Below, piece after piece: positions 31,953 through 41,428 of a stretch of DNA of 64,000 bases; the stretch's first letter is position 1; each line of letters starts with the position of its first letter. Source of the stretch: Mycolicibacterium mageritense (GTDB lineage Bacteria > Actinomycetota > Actinomycetes > Mycobacteriales > Mycobacteriaceae). The stretch covers positions 248,001 through 312,000 of the forward strand of contig NZ_AP022567.1 in the NCBI RefSeq assembly GCF_010727475.1. The letters are read 5' to 3'. Made by a program: the position numbers and the translations under genes. The notes beneath the pieces are model-generated. The model had not been told where the DNA came from. It saw nothing but the letters and a program-made list of their open reading frames with translations, and did not search any database.

Positions 31953-32884
31953 CGGAAACTGCCACCACGGCCCGGTCGGGCCTGCACACCGAGCAGTTCG
32001 CGACCCGGCGGACCCTGGTGTTCCGGCGCTTCGTGCGCAACAAGCCCGCCGTGGTATCGGTGATCGTGCTGGCCGTGATGTTCGTCGGGTGCTACGCCCT
32101 GCCGCCGCTGCTGCCCTACTCCTACACCGATCTCGACTACTACGCACTGCAACAGCCGCCGACCCTCGAGCACTGGTTCGGCACCAACGCGCTGGGCCAG
32201 GACATCCTGGCCCAAACCCTGCGCGGCATGCAGAAATCCATGTTGATCGGTGTCTGCGTGGCATTCATCTCGACGATCATCGCGGCGACCGTCGGATCGA
32301 TCGCGGGATATTTCGGCGGCTGGCGCGACGCCGCGCTGATGTGGATCGTCGACGTGCTCCTGGTGGTGCCCAGCTTCATCCTGATCGCAATCGTCACACC
32401 ACGGCTGGGTCAGGCCGACCGCGTGTTCTGGTTGATCGTGCTGTTCTCGGTGTTCAGCTGGATGATCAGCTCCCGCATCGTGCGGGGCATGACCATGACG
32501 CTGCGCGAACGCGAATTCGTCGTGGCGGCACGGTATATGGGTGTCAGCAACTGGCGGATCATCGTGCGCCACATCCTGCCCAACGTCGCGTCGATCCTGA
32601 TCATCGACACCGCACTCAACGTCGGCGTGGCCATCCTTGCCGAAACCGGGTTGAGCTTCCTGGGTTTCGGCATCCAGCCGCCCGACGTGTCACTGGGCAC
32701 ACTGATCGCCGACGGCACGAGGTCGGCCACCACGTTCCCGTGGGTGTTCCTGTTCCCGGCCGGCATGCTGGTGCTGATCATCCTGTGCGCCAACCTGACC
32801 GGTGACGGGCTGCGCGACGCGATCGATCCCGGCAGCGGCCGGTTGCGGCGGCGCAGGCGCGACAAGCGGGAGGCCTACAAGTGA
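31949..32884 (+). CDS. oppC: oligopeptide ABC transporter permease OppC
   Basis: This 311-residue permease has an N-terminal cytoplasmic extension and six membrane helices. After helix 4 the coupling loop REREFVVAARYMGVSNWRIIVRHI is typical of OppC/DppC, and GFGIQPPDVSLGTLIADG near the end is the conserved extracytoplasmic segment. It is homologous to Rv1282c. It pairs with OppB. It is coupled to both neighbours by four-base overlaps (ATGA before, GTGA after). Confidence 0.93.
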   Translation: MTETATTARSGLHTEQFATRRTLVFRRFVRNKPAVVSVIVLAVMFVGCYALPPLLPYSYTDLDYYALQQPPTLEHWFGTNALGQDILAQTLRGMQKSMLIGVCVAFISTIIAATVGSIAGYFGGWRDAALMWIVDVLLVVPSFILIAIVTPRLGQADRVFWLIVLFSVFSWMISSRIVRGMTMTLREREFVVAARYMGVSNWRIIVRHILPNVASILIIDTALNVGVAILAETGLSFLGFGIQPPDVSLGTLIADGTRSATTFPWVFLFPAGMLVLIILCANLTGDGLRDAIDPGSGRLRRRRRDKREAYK

Positions 32885-34710
32885 GCCGGCTGCTCGAGGT
32901 CAGCGACCTGACCGTGACGTTCCCGACCGAGACCGAAGAGGTGCCCGCGGTGCGGGGGCTGAACTTCCACGTCGACGCCGGAGAGGTGCTCGCACTCGTG
33001 GGCGAATCCGGGGCCGGAAAGTCGGCCAGCGCGATGTCGGTGATCGGGCTGCTGCCCGAGTACGCCGCGGTCACGGGCTCGGTGCGGCTGCGTGGCGAGG
33101 AATTGCTGGGTAAGTCGGATGCCGAGCTGTCACAAGTGCGGGGCAACGCGATCGGCACGGTGTTCCAGGATCCGATGTCGGCGCTCACGCCCGTGTACAC
33201 CGTCGGCGATCAGATCGCCGAGGCCATCGAGGCGCACAACACGGAGATCGGCAGGCACGCCGCCCGGGTCCGCGCCGTCGAACTGCTCGAGCTGGTCGGC
33301 ATCGCCCAGCCCGACCGCCGTGCCAGGGCTTTCCCGCACGAACTCTCGGGCGGTGAGCGTCAACGCGTCGTCATCGCGATCGCGATCGCCAACGATCCCG
33401 ACCTGTTGATCTGCGACGAACCCACCACGGCCCTCGACGTCACGGTGCAGGCCCAGATCCTCGACGTGCTGCGGACCGCCCGCGATGTGACCGGCGCGGG
33501 CGTGCTGATCATCACCCACGATCTCGGGGTGGTCGCCGAATTCGCGGACCGCGCTCTGGTGATGTACGCGGGCCGCGCCGTCGAACACGCCTCGGTCGCC
33601 GAGCTGGCGCGGGCACCGCGCATGCCGTACACGGTCGGGCTGCTGGGCTCGGTGCCGCGGCTCGACGCCGAGCAGGGCACCCGTCTGGTGCCGATACCGG
33701 GTGCGCCACCATCGATGACGGCACTGCCACCCGGCTGCCCGTTCGGTCCCCGGTGTCCCCTGGTGGTCGACGAATGCCGGTCCGCGGAACCGGAACTCGT
33801 CGAGGTGGGCCGGAACCACCGGGCCGCGTGCATCCGCACCGACCAGGTGGCGGGCCGCAGCGCCACCGAGATCTACGACGTGCCCGCCCCGGCGGCCGCC
33901 GCACCGCCGGACGACGCACCGCTGGTGCTCTCGGTGCGTGACCTGGTGAAGACGTACAAGCTCACCAAGGGCGTGGTGTTCCGCCGCCAGATCGGCGAAG
34001 TCCGGGCCGTCGACAAGGTCAGCTTCGACCTCCGGCAGGGCCGCACGCTCGGCATCGTCGGGGAGTCAGGTTCGGGCAAATCCACCACACTGCACCAGAT
34101 TCTGGCGCTGACGGCACCGCAGGCCGGGTCCATCGAGGTACTCGGAGCCGATGTCGCCGCGTTGGACCGCCGATCACGCCGTGCCGTGCGCACCGATCTG
34201 CAGGTGGTGTTCCAGGATCCGGTCGCGGCGCTGGACCCGCGGCTCCCGGTGTTCGACGTACTGGCAGAACCGTTGGCCGCCAACGGTTTCGACAAGAAGC
34301 GCACAGCCGACCGGGTTTCGGAACTGCTTGAGGTCGTTGGCCTGCGGCACGGTGACGCCAGCCGCTACCCCGCCGAGTTCTCAGGTGGCCAGAAGCAACG
34401 CATCGGCATCGCGCGCGCACTGGCGCTGCAGCCCAAGATCCTTGCGCTCGACGAACCGGTCTCTGCGCTGGACGTGTCCATCCAGGCCGGCATCATCAAC
34501 CTGCTGCTCGAACTGCAGGACCGGTTCGCGCTGTCCTATCTGTTCGTCTCGCACGACCTTTCGGTGGTCAAACATCTGGCCCACGACGTCGCGGTCATGT
34601 ACCGGGGCGCCATCGTCGAACAGGGTTCGGGCGACACGATATTCACCGATCCGCAACACGAGTACACCCGGCGCTTGCTCGCCGCGGTGCCGCGGCCGAC
34701 CGTGGGCTAG
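32881..34710 (+). CDS. oppD: oligopeptide ABC transporter ATPase OppD (two fused NBDs)
   Basis: This 609-residue protein has two ABC ATPase domains in one chain. NBD1 has ALVGESGAGKSASAM, LSGGERQRVVI and LLICDEPTTALD; NBD2 has GIVGESGSGKSTTLH, FSGGQKQRIGIARAL and ILALDEPVSALD. Both Walker B Glu residues are present. The linker carries four cysteines at 286, 292, 299 and 317 (GCPFGPRCP, ECRSA, AACIR). This is the oligopeptide-transporter C-terminal motif, reported to hold a [4Fe-4S] cluster in M. tuberculosis OppD. It starts at GTG overlapping oppC. It is homologous to Rv1281c. Confidence 0.94.
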   Translation: MSRLLEVSDLTVTFPTETEEVPAVRGLNFHVDAGEVLALVGESGAGKSASAMSVIGLLPEYAAVTGSVRLRGEELLGKSDAELSQVRGNAIGTVFQDPMSALTPVYTVGDQIAEAIEAHNTEIGRHAARVRAVELLELVGIAQPDRRARAFPHELSGGERQRVVIAIAIANDPDLLICDEPTTALDVTVQAQILDVLRTARDVTGAGVLIITHDLGVVAEFADRALVMYAGRAVEHASVAELARAPRMPYTVGLLGSVPRLDAEQGTRLVPIPGAPPSMTALPPGCPFGPRCPLVVDECRSAEPELVEVGRNHRAACIRTDQVAGRSATEIYDVPAPAAAAPPDDAPLVLSVRDLVKTYKLTKGVVFRRQIGEVRAVDKVSFDLRQGRTLGIVGESGSGKSTTLHQILALTAPQAGSIEVLGADVAALDRRSRRAVRTDLQVVFQDPVAALDPRLPVFDVLAEPLAANGFDKKRTADRVSELLEVVGLRHGDASRYPAEFSGGQKQRIGIARALALQPKILALDEPVSALDVSIQAGIINLLLELQDRFALSYLFVSHDLSVVKHLAHDVAVMYRGAIVEQGSGDTIFTDPQHEYTRRLLAAVPRPTVG

Positions 34711-34713
34711 CCC

Positions 34714-36042
34714 TCAGCGGTTGTACGGCTGCTCGCGGACCCAGCTGAAGCCGCGCTCGACCAACGGGAACGAGCTGGGATCCACCTTGGTGCACCACGC
34801 GTGGATCCGGTGGCCGGCATAGTCGTCGGCGTCGATGACCAACCGGTCCGGGCCCGGCCACCAGTACGTCAGGCGTACGCGCACGGGTGTCTCGCGGTAG
34901 GTGCCCAACTCGATGTAGTGGTTCAGATCGATGAAGTGTCGCGCCGGGTCGATCGTGCCGCCATACTCCTCGAACGAGTCGTCCATGTGCTGGATGGTCA
35001 GCCGCACCGGATCGGTGATGTTGAACGAGCGGTCGAAGATCACTCGCCGCCACTGCAATTCGTCGGTGAGCAGCGGATCCCGCCGGTAGCCTTCGGCCGA
35101 GAAGCCGTCGACCTGGTAGATGCCGTACAGCTCGGGCACGGGCCTGGCCCACTGCTGCCAGTTCTGCGCCGCGGTGAGCCCCAACAGCATCGTCCCGAGC
35201 AGCAGCTGGACCACCAGCGCGATCCGGTTGGCCCGCGGGCTCGTGAACAACGGGGCCATCCGCATCGCGGGAACCGCACGTTCGGAGAACAGCACCGCCG
35301 CCAGCCGCGCCGCGTACGGCGCGAGCAGGAACAGGCTCATCATCAGCAGCATCGACGAGACCGTCTTGAGCCGGATGTCGTAGGTCATGTTGAGCAGGAA
35401 CACCTGCGTCATGTCGACCGCGCACAGCAGCGCTCCCGCGGGCACCGTGCGCGGGACGAGCAGCAGCACCCCAGCGAGCAGTTCGGCCGCACCGAGCGCG
35501 ATCTGATACGGCTGCGAGATGCTCACCTGCGACCACAACACGCCCTGGGGACTGAAGTTGCCGAACGGCTCGACCAGCCGGTTGAGCACGAACGGCATCT
35601 GCGTCGGGATGGCCTTGGCCATGCCGAAATAGAACATCGCCGTGGCCAGCACGAACCGCAGGTACAACGTGAACCAGGCAAGCAACCTCTTGTAGCCGCC
35701 GCGCCGGCGGTCGAGCGCCGACCACAGCGCCGTCGCGACCACCGAGACCACCACCATGAGGAACAGCGCGGTCCACTGGAACGCGCTGTCACTGCCGACC
35801 TGCATGCTCTCGACCCGAAGGCCGAGCACGTGGGACGCGGTCCATTCGATCGGCGCGCGCACCGTCGCGAGCAGCCCGGACACCGACGTCCATGGCAGGT
35901 GGACCCCCGCCCCGGCCAGCAGGATCGGTGTCAAACCCACGAGGCAGGCCAGGCCGAACAGGCCGAAGAAGCAGAATCCGAACCGGAAACCGATCCTCGT
36001 CGCGAGCGGCCAGCGAACTTCTGCGGCAGGCGTGTCCGTCAC
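34714..36042 (-). CDS. polytopic membrane protein with DoxX-like segment
   Basis: This 442-residue protein has about eight membrane helices in its first 290 residues. These include a DoxX-like stretch (IALGAAELLAGVLLLVPRTVPAG) and FYFGMAKAIPTQMPFVLNRL, and a soluble C-terminal region of about 150 residues follows (ELYGIYQVDGFSAEGYRRDPLL, RLTYWWPGPDRLVIDADDY). The GTG start has a GAGGACG site. It lies on the opposite strand between oppD and oppA, so it separates the peptide-binding gene from the rest of the transporter. No enzyme motif is recognised. Confidence 0.7.
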   Translation of the reverse strand: MTDTPAAEVRWPLATRIGFRFGFCFFGLFGLACLVGLTPILLAGAGVHLPWTSVSGLLATVRAPIEWTASHVLGLRVESMQVGSDSAFQWTALFLMVVVSVVATALWSALDRRRGGYKRLLAWFTLYLRFVLATAMFYFGMAKAIPTQMPFVLNRLVEPFGNFSPQGVLWSQVSISQPYQIALGAAELLAGVLLLVPRTVPAGALLCAVDMTQVFLLNMTYDIRLKTVSSMLLMMSLFLLAPYAARLAAVLFSERAVPAMRMAPLFTSPRANRIALVVQLLLGTMLLGLTAAQNWQQWARPVPELYGIYQVDGFSAEGYRRDPLLTDELQWRRVIFDRSFNITDPVRLTIQHMDDSFEEYGGTIDPARHFIDLNHYIELGTYRETPVRVRLTYWWPGPDRLVIDADDYAGHRIHAWCTKVDPSSFPLVERGFSWVREQPYNR

Positions 36043-36167
36043 GGCCGTCCTCCCCCGTCGAGCAACCCCTGCACACGGTATCGGCAGTTGCCATCCCGGC
36101 ACCGCCGAACGCGCGCGGTCGGAGGTCCTGCCCCCATTTCGGTCCGGCTACCTCTAGCATCGGCGGG

Positions 36168-37844
36168 ATGAACGGATTGAGGATCCGACGTCTGGCCGTC
36201 GCCACCGTTGTCACCGGGCTGGTTCTCACGGGGTGTTCGGGCGGCAATGATGAGACCCCGTCGGCCGGCGGTAACGCCGAAGTCGGCACCACCAGCGACA
36301 TCAATCCGCAGGATCCGGCGAATCTCAAGCAGGGCGGCAACCTGCGCCTTGCGCTGACGGAGTTCCCGTCGAACTTCAACCCGCTGCACCTCGACGGCAA
36401 CACCGGCGACGTCGGCGCGCTGTCGAAGCCGACGCTGCCCCGCGCCTTCAACATCGCCGCTGACGGTACGACCTCGGTGAACACCGACTTCTTCACCAAC
36501 GTCGAGCTGACCGGCACCAACCCGCAGGTGGTGACCTACACGATCAACCCCAAGGCGGTGTGGTCGGACGGCACACCCATCACCTGGGAAGACATCAAGT
36601 CCCAGGCCGAGGCCAACAGCGGCAAGGATCCCGCGTTCGTCATCGCGGCGCCCAACGGCTTCGAGCGAGTGGCCTCGGTGACGCGCGGTGTCGACGACCG
36701 TCAGGCCGTCATGACGTTCGCCAAGCCGTATGCGGACTGGCAGGGCATGTTCGCGGGCAACGGCCGGCTGCTGCCCAAGAGCATGACCGCCAACCCCGAG
36801 GTGTTCAACAAGGGTCAGCTCAACGGACCCGGCCCGTCGGCCGGACCGTTCATCGTGTCGAACATCGACCGCGGTGCACAGCGAATCACGTTGACCCGCA
36901 ACCCGAAATGGTGGGGCACGCCACCGCTCCTGGACAGCATCACCTATTTGGTGCTCGCCGACGAGGCCCGGATGCCTGCGCTGCGCGACAACGCGATCGA
37001 CGCCACCGGAACCACATCGCTCGACGAGCTGACCACGGCCCGCAAGACACCGGGCATCGCGATCCGGCGGGCTCCCTCGCCCAGCTGGTATCACTTCACG
37101 TTCAACGGGGCGCCCGGCTCGATCCTGTCCGACCCGGCACTGCGCCGCGCGGTCGCCAAGGGCATCGACCGGCAGGCCATCGCCAACTTCACCCAGCGCG
37201 GCCTGACCGACAACCCGGTGCCGCTCAACAACCACATCTTCGTCGCGGGGCAGAAGGGCTACCAGGACAACAGCGCGCCGGTCGCGTTCAACCCCGAGCA
37301 GGCCAAGGCCGAACTCGACGCACTGGGCTGGAAACTCAACGGGCAGTTCCGCGAGAAGGACGGCAAGCGGCTGGTGATCCGCGACGTGTTCTACGACGCG
37401 GGCAGCACCAAGCAGGTCGCGCAGGTCGCGCAGAACACGCTGGCCCAGATCGGCGTCGAGCTCAAGCTCGATTCCAAGCCCGGCACCGGTTTCTTCACCA
37501 ACTACATCAGCAAGGGTGATTTCGACATCTCCCAATTCGCGTTCCTGGGCGACGCGTTCCCGCTCAGCTCGCTGACCCAGATCTACGCCCAGAACGGGGC
37601 CAGTAACTTCGGCCACATCGGCAGCCCGGAGATCGACGCCAAGATCGAGCAGACCCTCGCCGAGCTCGACCCCGAGAAAGCCCGCGCTTTCGCCAACGAG
37701 CTGGACACGATGCTGTTCGAGGAGGTGTTCAGCCTGCCCCTGTTCCAGTCTCCGGGCAACGTCGCGGTCCGCGACACGCTGGCCAACTTCGGCGCCTTCG
37801 GGTTGGCCGACGCCGACTACACCAAGATCGGCTTCATCAAGTAG
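36168..37844 (+). CDS. oppA: oligopeptide-binding lipoprotein OppA
   Basis: This 558-residue SBP_bac_5 (DppA/OppA) protein has a lipoprotein signal with lipobox LVLTGC and lipidated Cys23. The extracytoplasmic domain begins around DINPQDPANLKQGGNLRLAL and includes the family region YTINPKAVWSDGTPITWEDIK and the later SWYHFTFNGAPGSILSDPALR. It captures peptides for the OppBCD complex. It resembles Rv1280c but is separated from oppD by an opposite-strand gene, and a TAGCAT-like -10 lies nine bases before the start. The ATG was chosen over an open frame upstream because the signal peptide starts there. Its end overlaps the convergent hydrolase by eight bases. Confidence 0.92.
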   Translation: MNGLRIRRLAVATVVTGLVLTGCSGGNDETPSAGGNAEVGTTSDINPQDPANLKQGGNLRLALTEFPSNFNPLHLDGNTGDVGALSKPTLPRAFNIAADGTTSVNTDFFTNVELTGTNPQVVTYTINPKAVWSDGTPITWEDIKSQAEANSGKDPAFVIAAPNGFERVASVTRGVDDRQAVMTFAKPYADWQGMFAGNGRLLPKSMTANPEVFNKGQLNGPGPSAGPFIVSNIDRGAQRITLTRNPKWWGTPPLLDSITYLVLADEARMPALRDNAIDATGTTSLDELTTARKTPGIAIRRAPSPSWYHFTFNGAPGSILSDPALRRAVAKGIDRQAIANFTQRGLTDNPVPLNNHIFVAGQKGYQDNSAPVAFNPEQAKAELDALGWKLNGQFREKDGKRLVIRDVFYDAGSTKQVAQVAQNTLAQIGVELKLDSKPGTGFFTNYISKGDFDISQFAFLGDAFPLSSLTQIYAQNGASNFGHIGSPEIDAKIEQTLAELDPEKARAFANELDTMLFEEVFSLPLFQSPGNVAVRDTLANFGAFGLADADYTKIGFIK

Positions 37845-39072
37845 CCACCCGCCGCAGCGGCAGGACCGATTCGAGGCGCGCGGCCGCCGAGATGGCCGCC
37901 ACGAGCAACCGCAACGCGGGCCGTTCCGGTAGCGCGTCGAGCTGCTGCGCCGTCAGCCGGTCGACGGTCCCCGTGCGTACGGCGTCGATCACGGTCAGCG
38001 CGGCCCGTTCCCGGCTGTCGAGCACACTGTGCCCTGCGGTCGGCATCCGCACCAGCGTCGCGCCCGGTATCAGCGAGGCGATGCGCTCGGCGACCGCGGG
38101 CGGTGTGGTGAGGTCACGGCCACCTGAGATGACGGCGGTGGGCCAGCAGAACTGCGGCATATCTGCGACCAGGTCGTACGGCTCGGTCTCGAACGGCTCG
38201 AAATTCTTTGCGTTGTCTGCCATCTCGTGCATGTCGAGCGCGGGATCGAGCGGAAGCCCGTCGGGCACGCCGGCATAGTCCAACTCGCGGAATGCGATCC
38301 GCGCGACCAGATCGACCTCGTTGCGGTACGGAGCCTTTCGGGTGGTGAGCCGGTCCAGGTGCGTCAGCGCCCACCACAGCATGGTGCGGCCGTGCAGCAA
38401 GAGGTCCAGTTGCCGGTCCAGCAGGGCCGCGCCGCCGTATCCGTACAGGAGGCCCGCGAGCTGGCCACCGGAACGCGCCAGCACCCCGGTGCGGACCAGC
38501 CGCCGCACCTTGGGGGCCAGCGCCGCGGTCTGCGGATCGGAGCCGTGCCACAGCAGATCCCGGATCGCCGTGCGCATCGCTTCGATGTCCGCGGTGGACA
38601 GCAGCGGCGAGTCGAGGATCATCGCCTCGACCCGGTGCGGATGGCGGACCCCGAAACCCGCCGCGAGATACGAACCATAGGACGTGCCGTACACGATCGC
38701 GGTCGACACGCCCGCGTCGTCGAGAACCGCCGCGATGTCGTCCACGACCTGGTCGACGGTGATGGCTGCCGGTCCGAGGTCGGCGCCGGCGTCGTTGTGT
38801 CGCGACATCCCGACGCCGCGGTGCTCGATCATGATGACGTCGAGGCCTGCCGCGGTGGCACGCCGCCGCAGACCGCGGTACGGCTGCACCGAAGCGACGC
38901 CGGGGCCGCCGGGAATGATCACCACCGGATGCGTGGACTTGCGGCCCGTGCGCACGTAGAAGAGGTCGAAATGTTCACCAGCGCCGGGGGCCACGGGCCG
39001 CCGGACCGCGCGGACTCCCGGTAGCGCGGCGAGCTTGTCGTGCCTGCGCCTGCGCTTGGCGTTCATGGTCAT
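37837..39072 (-). CDS. alpha/beta hydrolase, proline iminopeptidase-like
   Basis: This 411-residue alpha/beta hydrolase has VVIIPGGPGVASVQPYRGLRR near residue 50 (oxyanion-hole HGGPG-type motif). The nucleophile elbow is VYGTSYGSYLAAGFG (GTSYG), with the acid Asp in AVISGGRDLTTPP and the catalytic His in PTAGHSVLDS. These fit the peptidase S33 (proline iminopeptidase-like) group. Two ATGs two codons apart are possible. It lies convergent to oppA, so a link to peptide use is tempting but not proven. Confidence 0.82.
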   Translation of the reverse strand: MTMNAKRRRRHDKLAALPGVRAVRRPVAPGAGEHFDLFYVRTGRKSTHPVVIIPGGPGVASVQPYRGLRRRATAAGLDVIMIEHRGVGMSRHNDAGADLGPAAITVDQVVDDIAAVLDDAGVSTAIVYGTSYGSYLAAGFGVRHPHRVEAMILDSPLLSTADIEAMRTAIRDLLWHGSDPQTAALAPKVRRLVRTGVLARSGGQLAGLLYGYGGAALLDRQLDLLLHGRTMLWWALTHLDRLTTRKAPYRNEVDLVARIAFRELDYAGVPDGLPLDPALDMHEMADNAKNFEPFETEPYDLVADMPQFCWPTAVISGGRDLTTPPAVAERIASLIPGATLVRMPTAGHSVLDSRERAALTVIDAVRTGTVDRLTAQQLDALPERPALRLLVAAISAAARLESVLPLRRVAT

Positions 39073-39170
39073 CGGCGTCCATTGTGCCCGCGGCCACGCG
39101 GCCCCGGTAGCCGCCTTTGCGTCGAGCTGATCCAAAGCAGTGCCTCACCGTGCGGTCACTCGATACAACG

Positions 39171-40391
39171 ATGGCCATGACAAGCGTTGAGGACGTCACC
39201 CACATCCTGCCCGGCACCGAGGCATGGTCCGACCTGCTCGCCCAGATCGCCGCGGGCGCCAAAGATCGCGATCTCGCGGACGAGAATCCCTTCGACCAGG
39301 TCGCGTTGCTCAAGCGGGCCGGCTTCGGCACGCTGCGCCTGCCCGAATCCCTCGGCGGCGCCGGTTTCACCGTGCCGCAGCTGTTCTCGGCCGTGATCGA
39401 CGTGGCACAGGCCGATCCGATCGTCGCGCACATCTTCCGCACCCACTTCTGGTTCACCGAGGAGCGGCTGCGCACCGCGTCGGACCCCGTGTCGCAGGCT
39501 TGGCTGCGCAAAATCGCCGCGGGCAAGATCTTCGGAAACGCGTTCAGCGAGAAGGGTTCCCTGGCCGTCGGCAGCCTGGTGTTCAACACCCGGCTGCTGC
39601 CCGCCCCGGCCGGCGGATACACGCTCACCGGCGAGAAGTACTACAGCACCGGCACGCTGTTCTCCGACTACCTGACCGTCACCGCCACCACCGACCACGA
39701 TTCGGTCGCGACCGTGATCGTCCCGGCGGACCGCGACGGTGTGCGCCTGGTCGACGATTGGGACGGCTTCGGGCAGCGTCGCACGGGCACGGGCACGACA
39801 ACGTTCACCGACGTTGCGGTGGCCGCCGACGAGGTGCTCACCGACAGCCCGTACGACGCAGCGCCGACCCCGACCGTGCAATACGCATCGCTGCAGCTGT
39901 TCATCCACGCCGTGGTCGCGGGCATCCTGGCCAATGTCGTCGACGACGGCGTGGCGTTGCTGCGGTCGCGGGACCGCAACTTCAGCCATGCGCTCACCGA
40001 GCGGCCGTCCGAAGATCCGCTGCTGCAACGTCAGCTCGGCGTGCTGGCCAGCACCGCCTACGTGGCGCGGGCCGCGGTGCTGGACGCCGCGGCGGCCATC
40101 GCCGCGGCGACCGATTCGGAAGTGGACGGCGTGCCCGATGCGCAGTTGGCCGCCGACGCACAGCTCAAGGTCGCCAAGGTCAAGGTGCACCTCGACGACG
40201 TCGCACCCGAGGCGGCGACCCGGCTTCTGGAGCTCGGCGGCGCGAGCGCGGCCAGCAGGCAGCGCAACCTGGACCGGCACTGGCGCAACATCCGCACCAT
40301 CACGCTGCACAACCCCGTGGCCTACAAGGCCCGCGTGATCGGCCAGAACCTGTTGGACGGCACGCCCGTTCCGGCCAACGCCTACTTTTGA
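39171..40391 (+). CDS. acyl-CoA dehydrogenase-like flavin monooxygenase (DszC/SfnB type)
   Basis: This 406-residue protein has the acyl-CoA dehydrogenase fold, with helix bundle FDQVALLKRAGFGTLRLPESLGGAGF, the middle beta domain (GNAFSEKGSL, TLTGEKYYSTGT) and C-terminal helices ending RNIRTITLHNPVAYKARVIG. The TGEKYYSTG segment and the missing catalytic Glu of true dehydrogenases point to the DszC/SfnB group of reduced-flavin-dependent monooxygenases. These often act in organosulfur use. The ATG MAMTSVEDV was chosen. It ends just before a strong hairpin shared with the LysR gene. Confidence 0.78.
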   Translation: MAMTSVEDVTHILPGTEAWSDLLAQIAAGAKDRDLADENPFDQVALLKRAGFGTLRLPESLGGAGFTVPQLFSAVIDVAQADPIVAHIFRTHFWFTEERLRTASDPVSQAWLRKIAAGKIFGNAFSEKGSLAVGSLVFNTRLLPAPAGGYTLTGEKYYSTGTLFSDYLTVTATTDHDSVATVIVPADRDGVRLVDDWDGFGQRRTGTGTTTFTDVAVAADEVLTDSPYDAAPTPTVQYASLQLFIHAVVAGILANVVDDGVALLRSRDRNFSHALTERPSEDPLLQRQLGVLASTAYVARAAVLDAAAAIAAATDSEVDGVPDAQLAADAQLKVAKVKVHLDDVAPEAATRLLELGGASAASRQRNLDRHWRNIRTITLHNPVAYKARVIGQNLLDGTPVPANAYF

Positions 40392-40397
40392 TGATCC

Positions 40398-40456
40398 CGA
40401 GTGATTTGTGTGCGTTCACCGGCGGTCAGCGCCGCTCGACGCGCACAAATCACTCG
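40398..40456. terminator. bidirectional hairpin overlapping LysR stop codon
   Basis: CGAGTGATTTGTGTGCG pairs with CGCGCACAAATCACTCG over 17 bases with one mismatch around a 25-base loop. The left arm starts seven bases after the flavin monooxygenase stop; the right arm contains the TGA of the convergent LysR gene. It is the longest hairpin of this type in the window. Confidence 0.7.
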
Positions 40457-41361
40457 TGGTGCATGACGGTGCGCACGCAATCGCGGAGCCAGCGGTGCGC
40501 GCCGTCGGCGTGGTAGCGCGGATGCCAGGCCATGCTGAGCACGAGCGGCGGCAGGTCGAGCGGGATCGCGAACGTCCGCAGCCCGAAGGTGTCGATGGCA
40601 TGCTGCCCGATGCGGGCGGGCAGCATGCCCACCAGGTCGCTGTCCTTGATCAGGAAGAGCCCGCCGGCCGGGTTGGGCGCGCAGGCCACCACTCGACGGC
40701 GCAGCCCGTGCTCGGCGAGCAGATCGTCGACCGGCCCGCGCAGCCTGCCGCGCCGGGAGAACACCACGTGCTCGGCAGCGGCAAACTGCTTGAGCGTGAC
40801 GCGTTTTCCGGCCAGCGCGTGGCCTGACCGCACGACCCCGACGAGCCGGTCGTCCACCACGTGCTCGATGTGAGTCTCCGGTTCCGTGCGCCGGATCTGG
40901 CCGATCTCGATGTCGACGCTCCCGTCGCGCAACGACTGCGTGTCCTCATGGCTCTCCCCGACGAAGCGCACCGTGACGCCGGGAGCTTGAGCCCGGATCT
41001 CCGCGAGCAGCCGCGAGCCGATGGTGCTGAACAGGCCCTCGCCCAGCTGGACCGCGAACGTGCGCTGCAGCGTCGCGGGCTCGGGAACATCCGGAGGGAT
41101 GAACACGGCCCTGGCCTGCGCCACGATGTCGTGCACCGTGCCCTGCATCGCCAATGCGCGTGGTGTCGGGACCATTTCACGACCCGCCCGCACCAGCACC
41201 GGATCGCTCAGCACCCGCCGCAGCCGCGCCAACGTCCGGCTCATCGCCGGGGCCGAGGTGTGCAGGCGCAGGGCCGCACCACCGACGCTGCGTTCGTCGA
41301 GCAACGCATCCAGCGCGAGCAACAGGTTGAGGTCGAGATTCGGTTCCATACTCAATTCCAT
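40450..41361 (-). CDS. LysR-family transcriptional regulator
   Basis: This 303-residue regulator has an N-terminal winged HTH: LDLNLLLALDALLDERSVGGAALRLHTSAPAMSRTLARLR. It is followed by the periplasmic-binding-like effector domain (RTFAVQLGEGLFSTIGSRLLAE, VGVVRSGHALAGKRVTL). The ATG MELSMEP was chosen over an upstream TTG; another ATG four codons in is possible. It diverges from a methyltransferase gene across about 67 bases, so that gene is the first candidate target. Confidence 0.87.
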   Translation of the reverse strand: MELSMEPNLDLNLLLALDALLDERSVGGAALRLHTSAPAMSRTLARLRRVLSDPVLVRAGREMVPTPRALAMQGTVHDIVAQARAVFIPPDVPEPATLQRTFAVQLGEGLFSTIGSRLLAEIRAQAPGVTVRFVGESHEDTQSLRDGSVDIEIGQIRRTEPETHIEHVVDDRLVGVVRSGHALAGKRVTLKQFAAAEHVVFSRRGRLRGPVDDLLAEHGLRRRVVACAPNPAGGLFLIKDSDLVGMLPARIGQHAIDTFGLRTFAIPLDLPPLVLSMAWHPRYHADGAHRWLRDCVRTVMHHE

Positions 41362-41428
41362 TTCTGACAACTATTGCTTACCAAACATGCACTGGAAGGC
41401 AATCCAGAACGAGCATAGCGTGAACGGC

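Noticed and set aside
35892..36167. Open frame in front of oppA as a longer N-terminus
   Set aside because: The lipoprotein signal starts at the chosen ATG; the upstream part overlaps the divergent gene.
41362..41428. LysR operator ATTGC-N-GCAAT between LysR and methyltransferase genes
   Set aside because: The half-sites are short and far apart; too weak to report as a feature.
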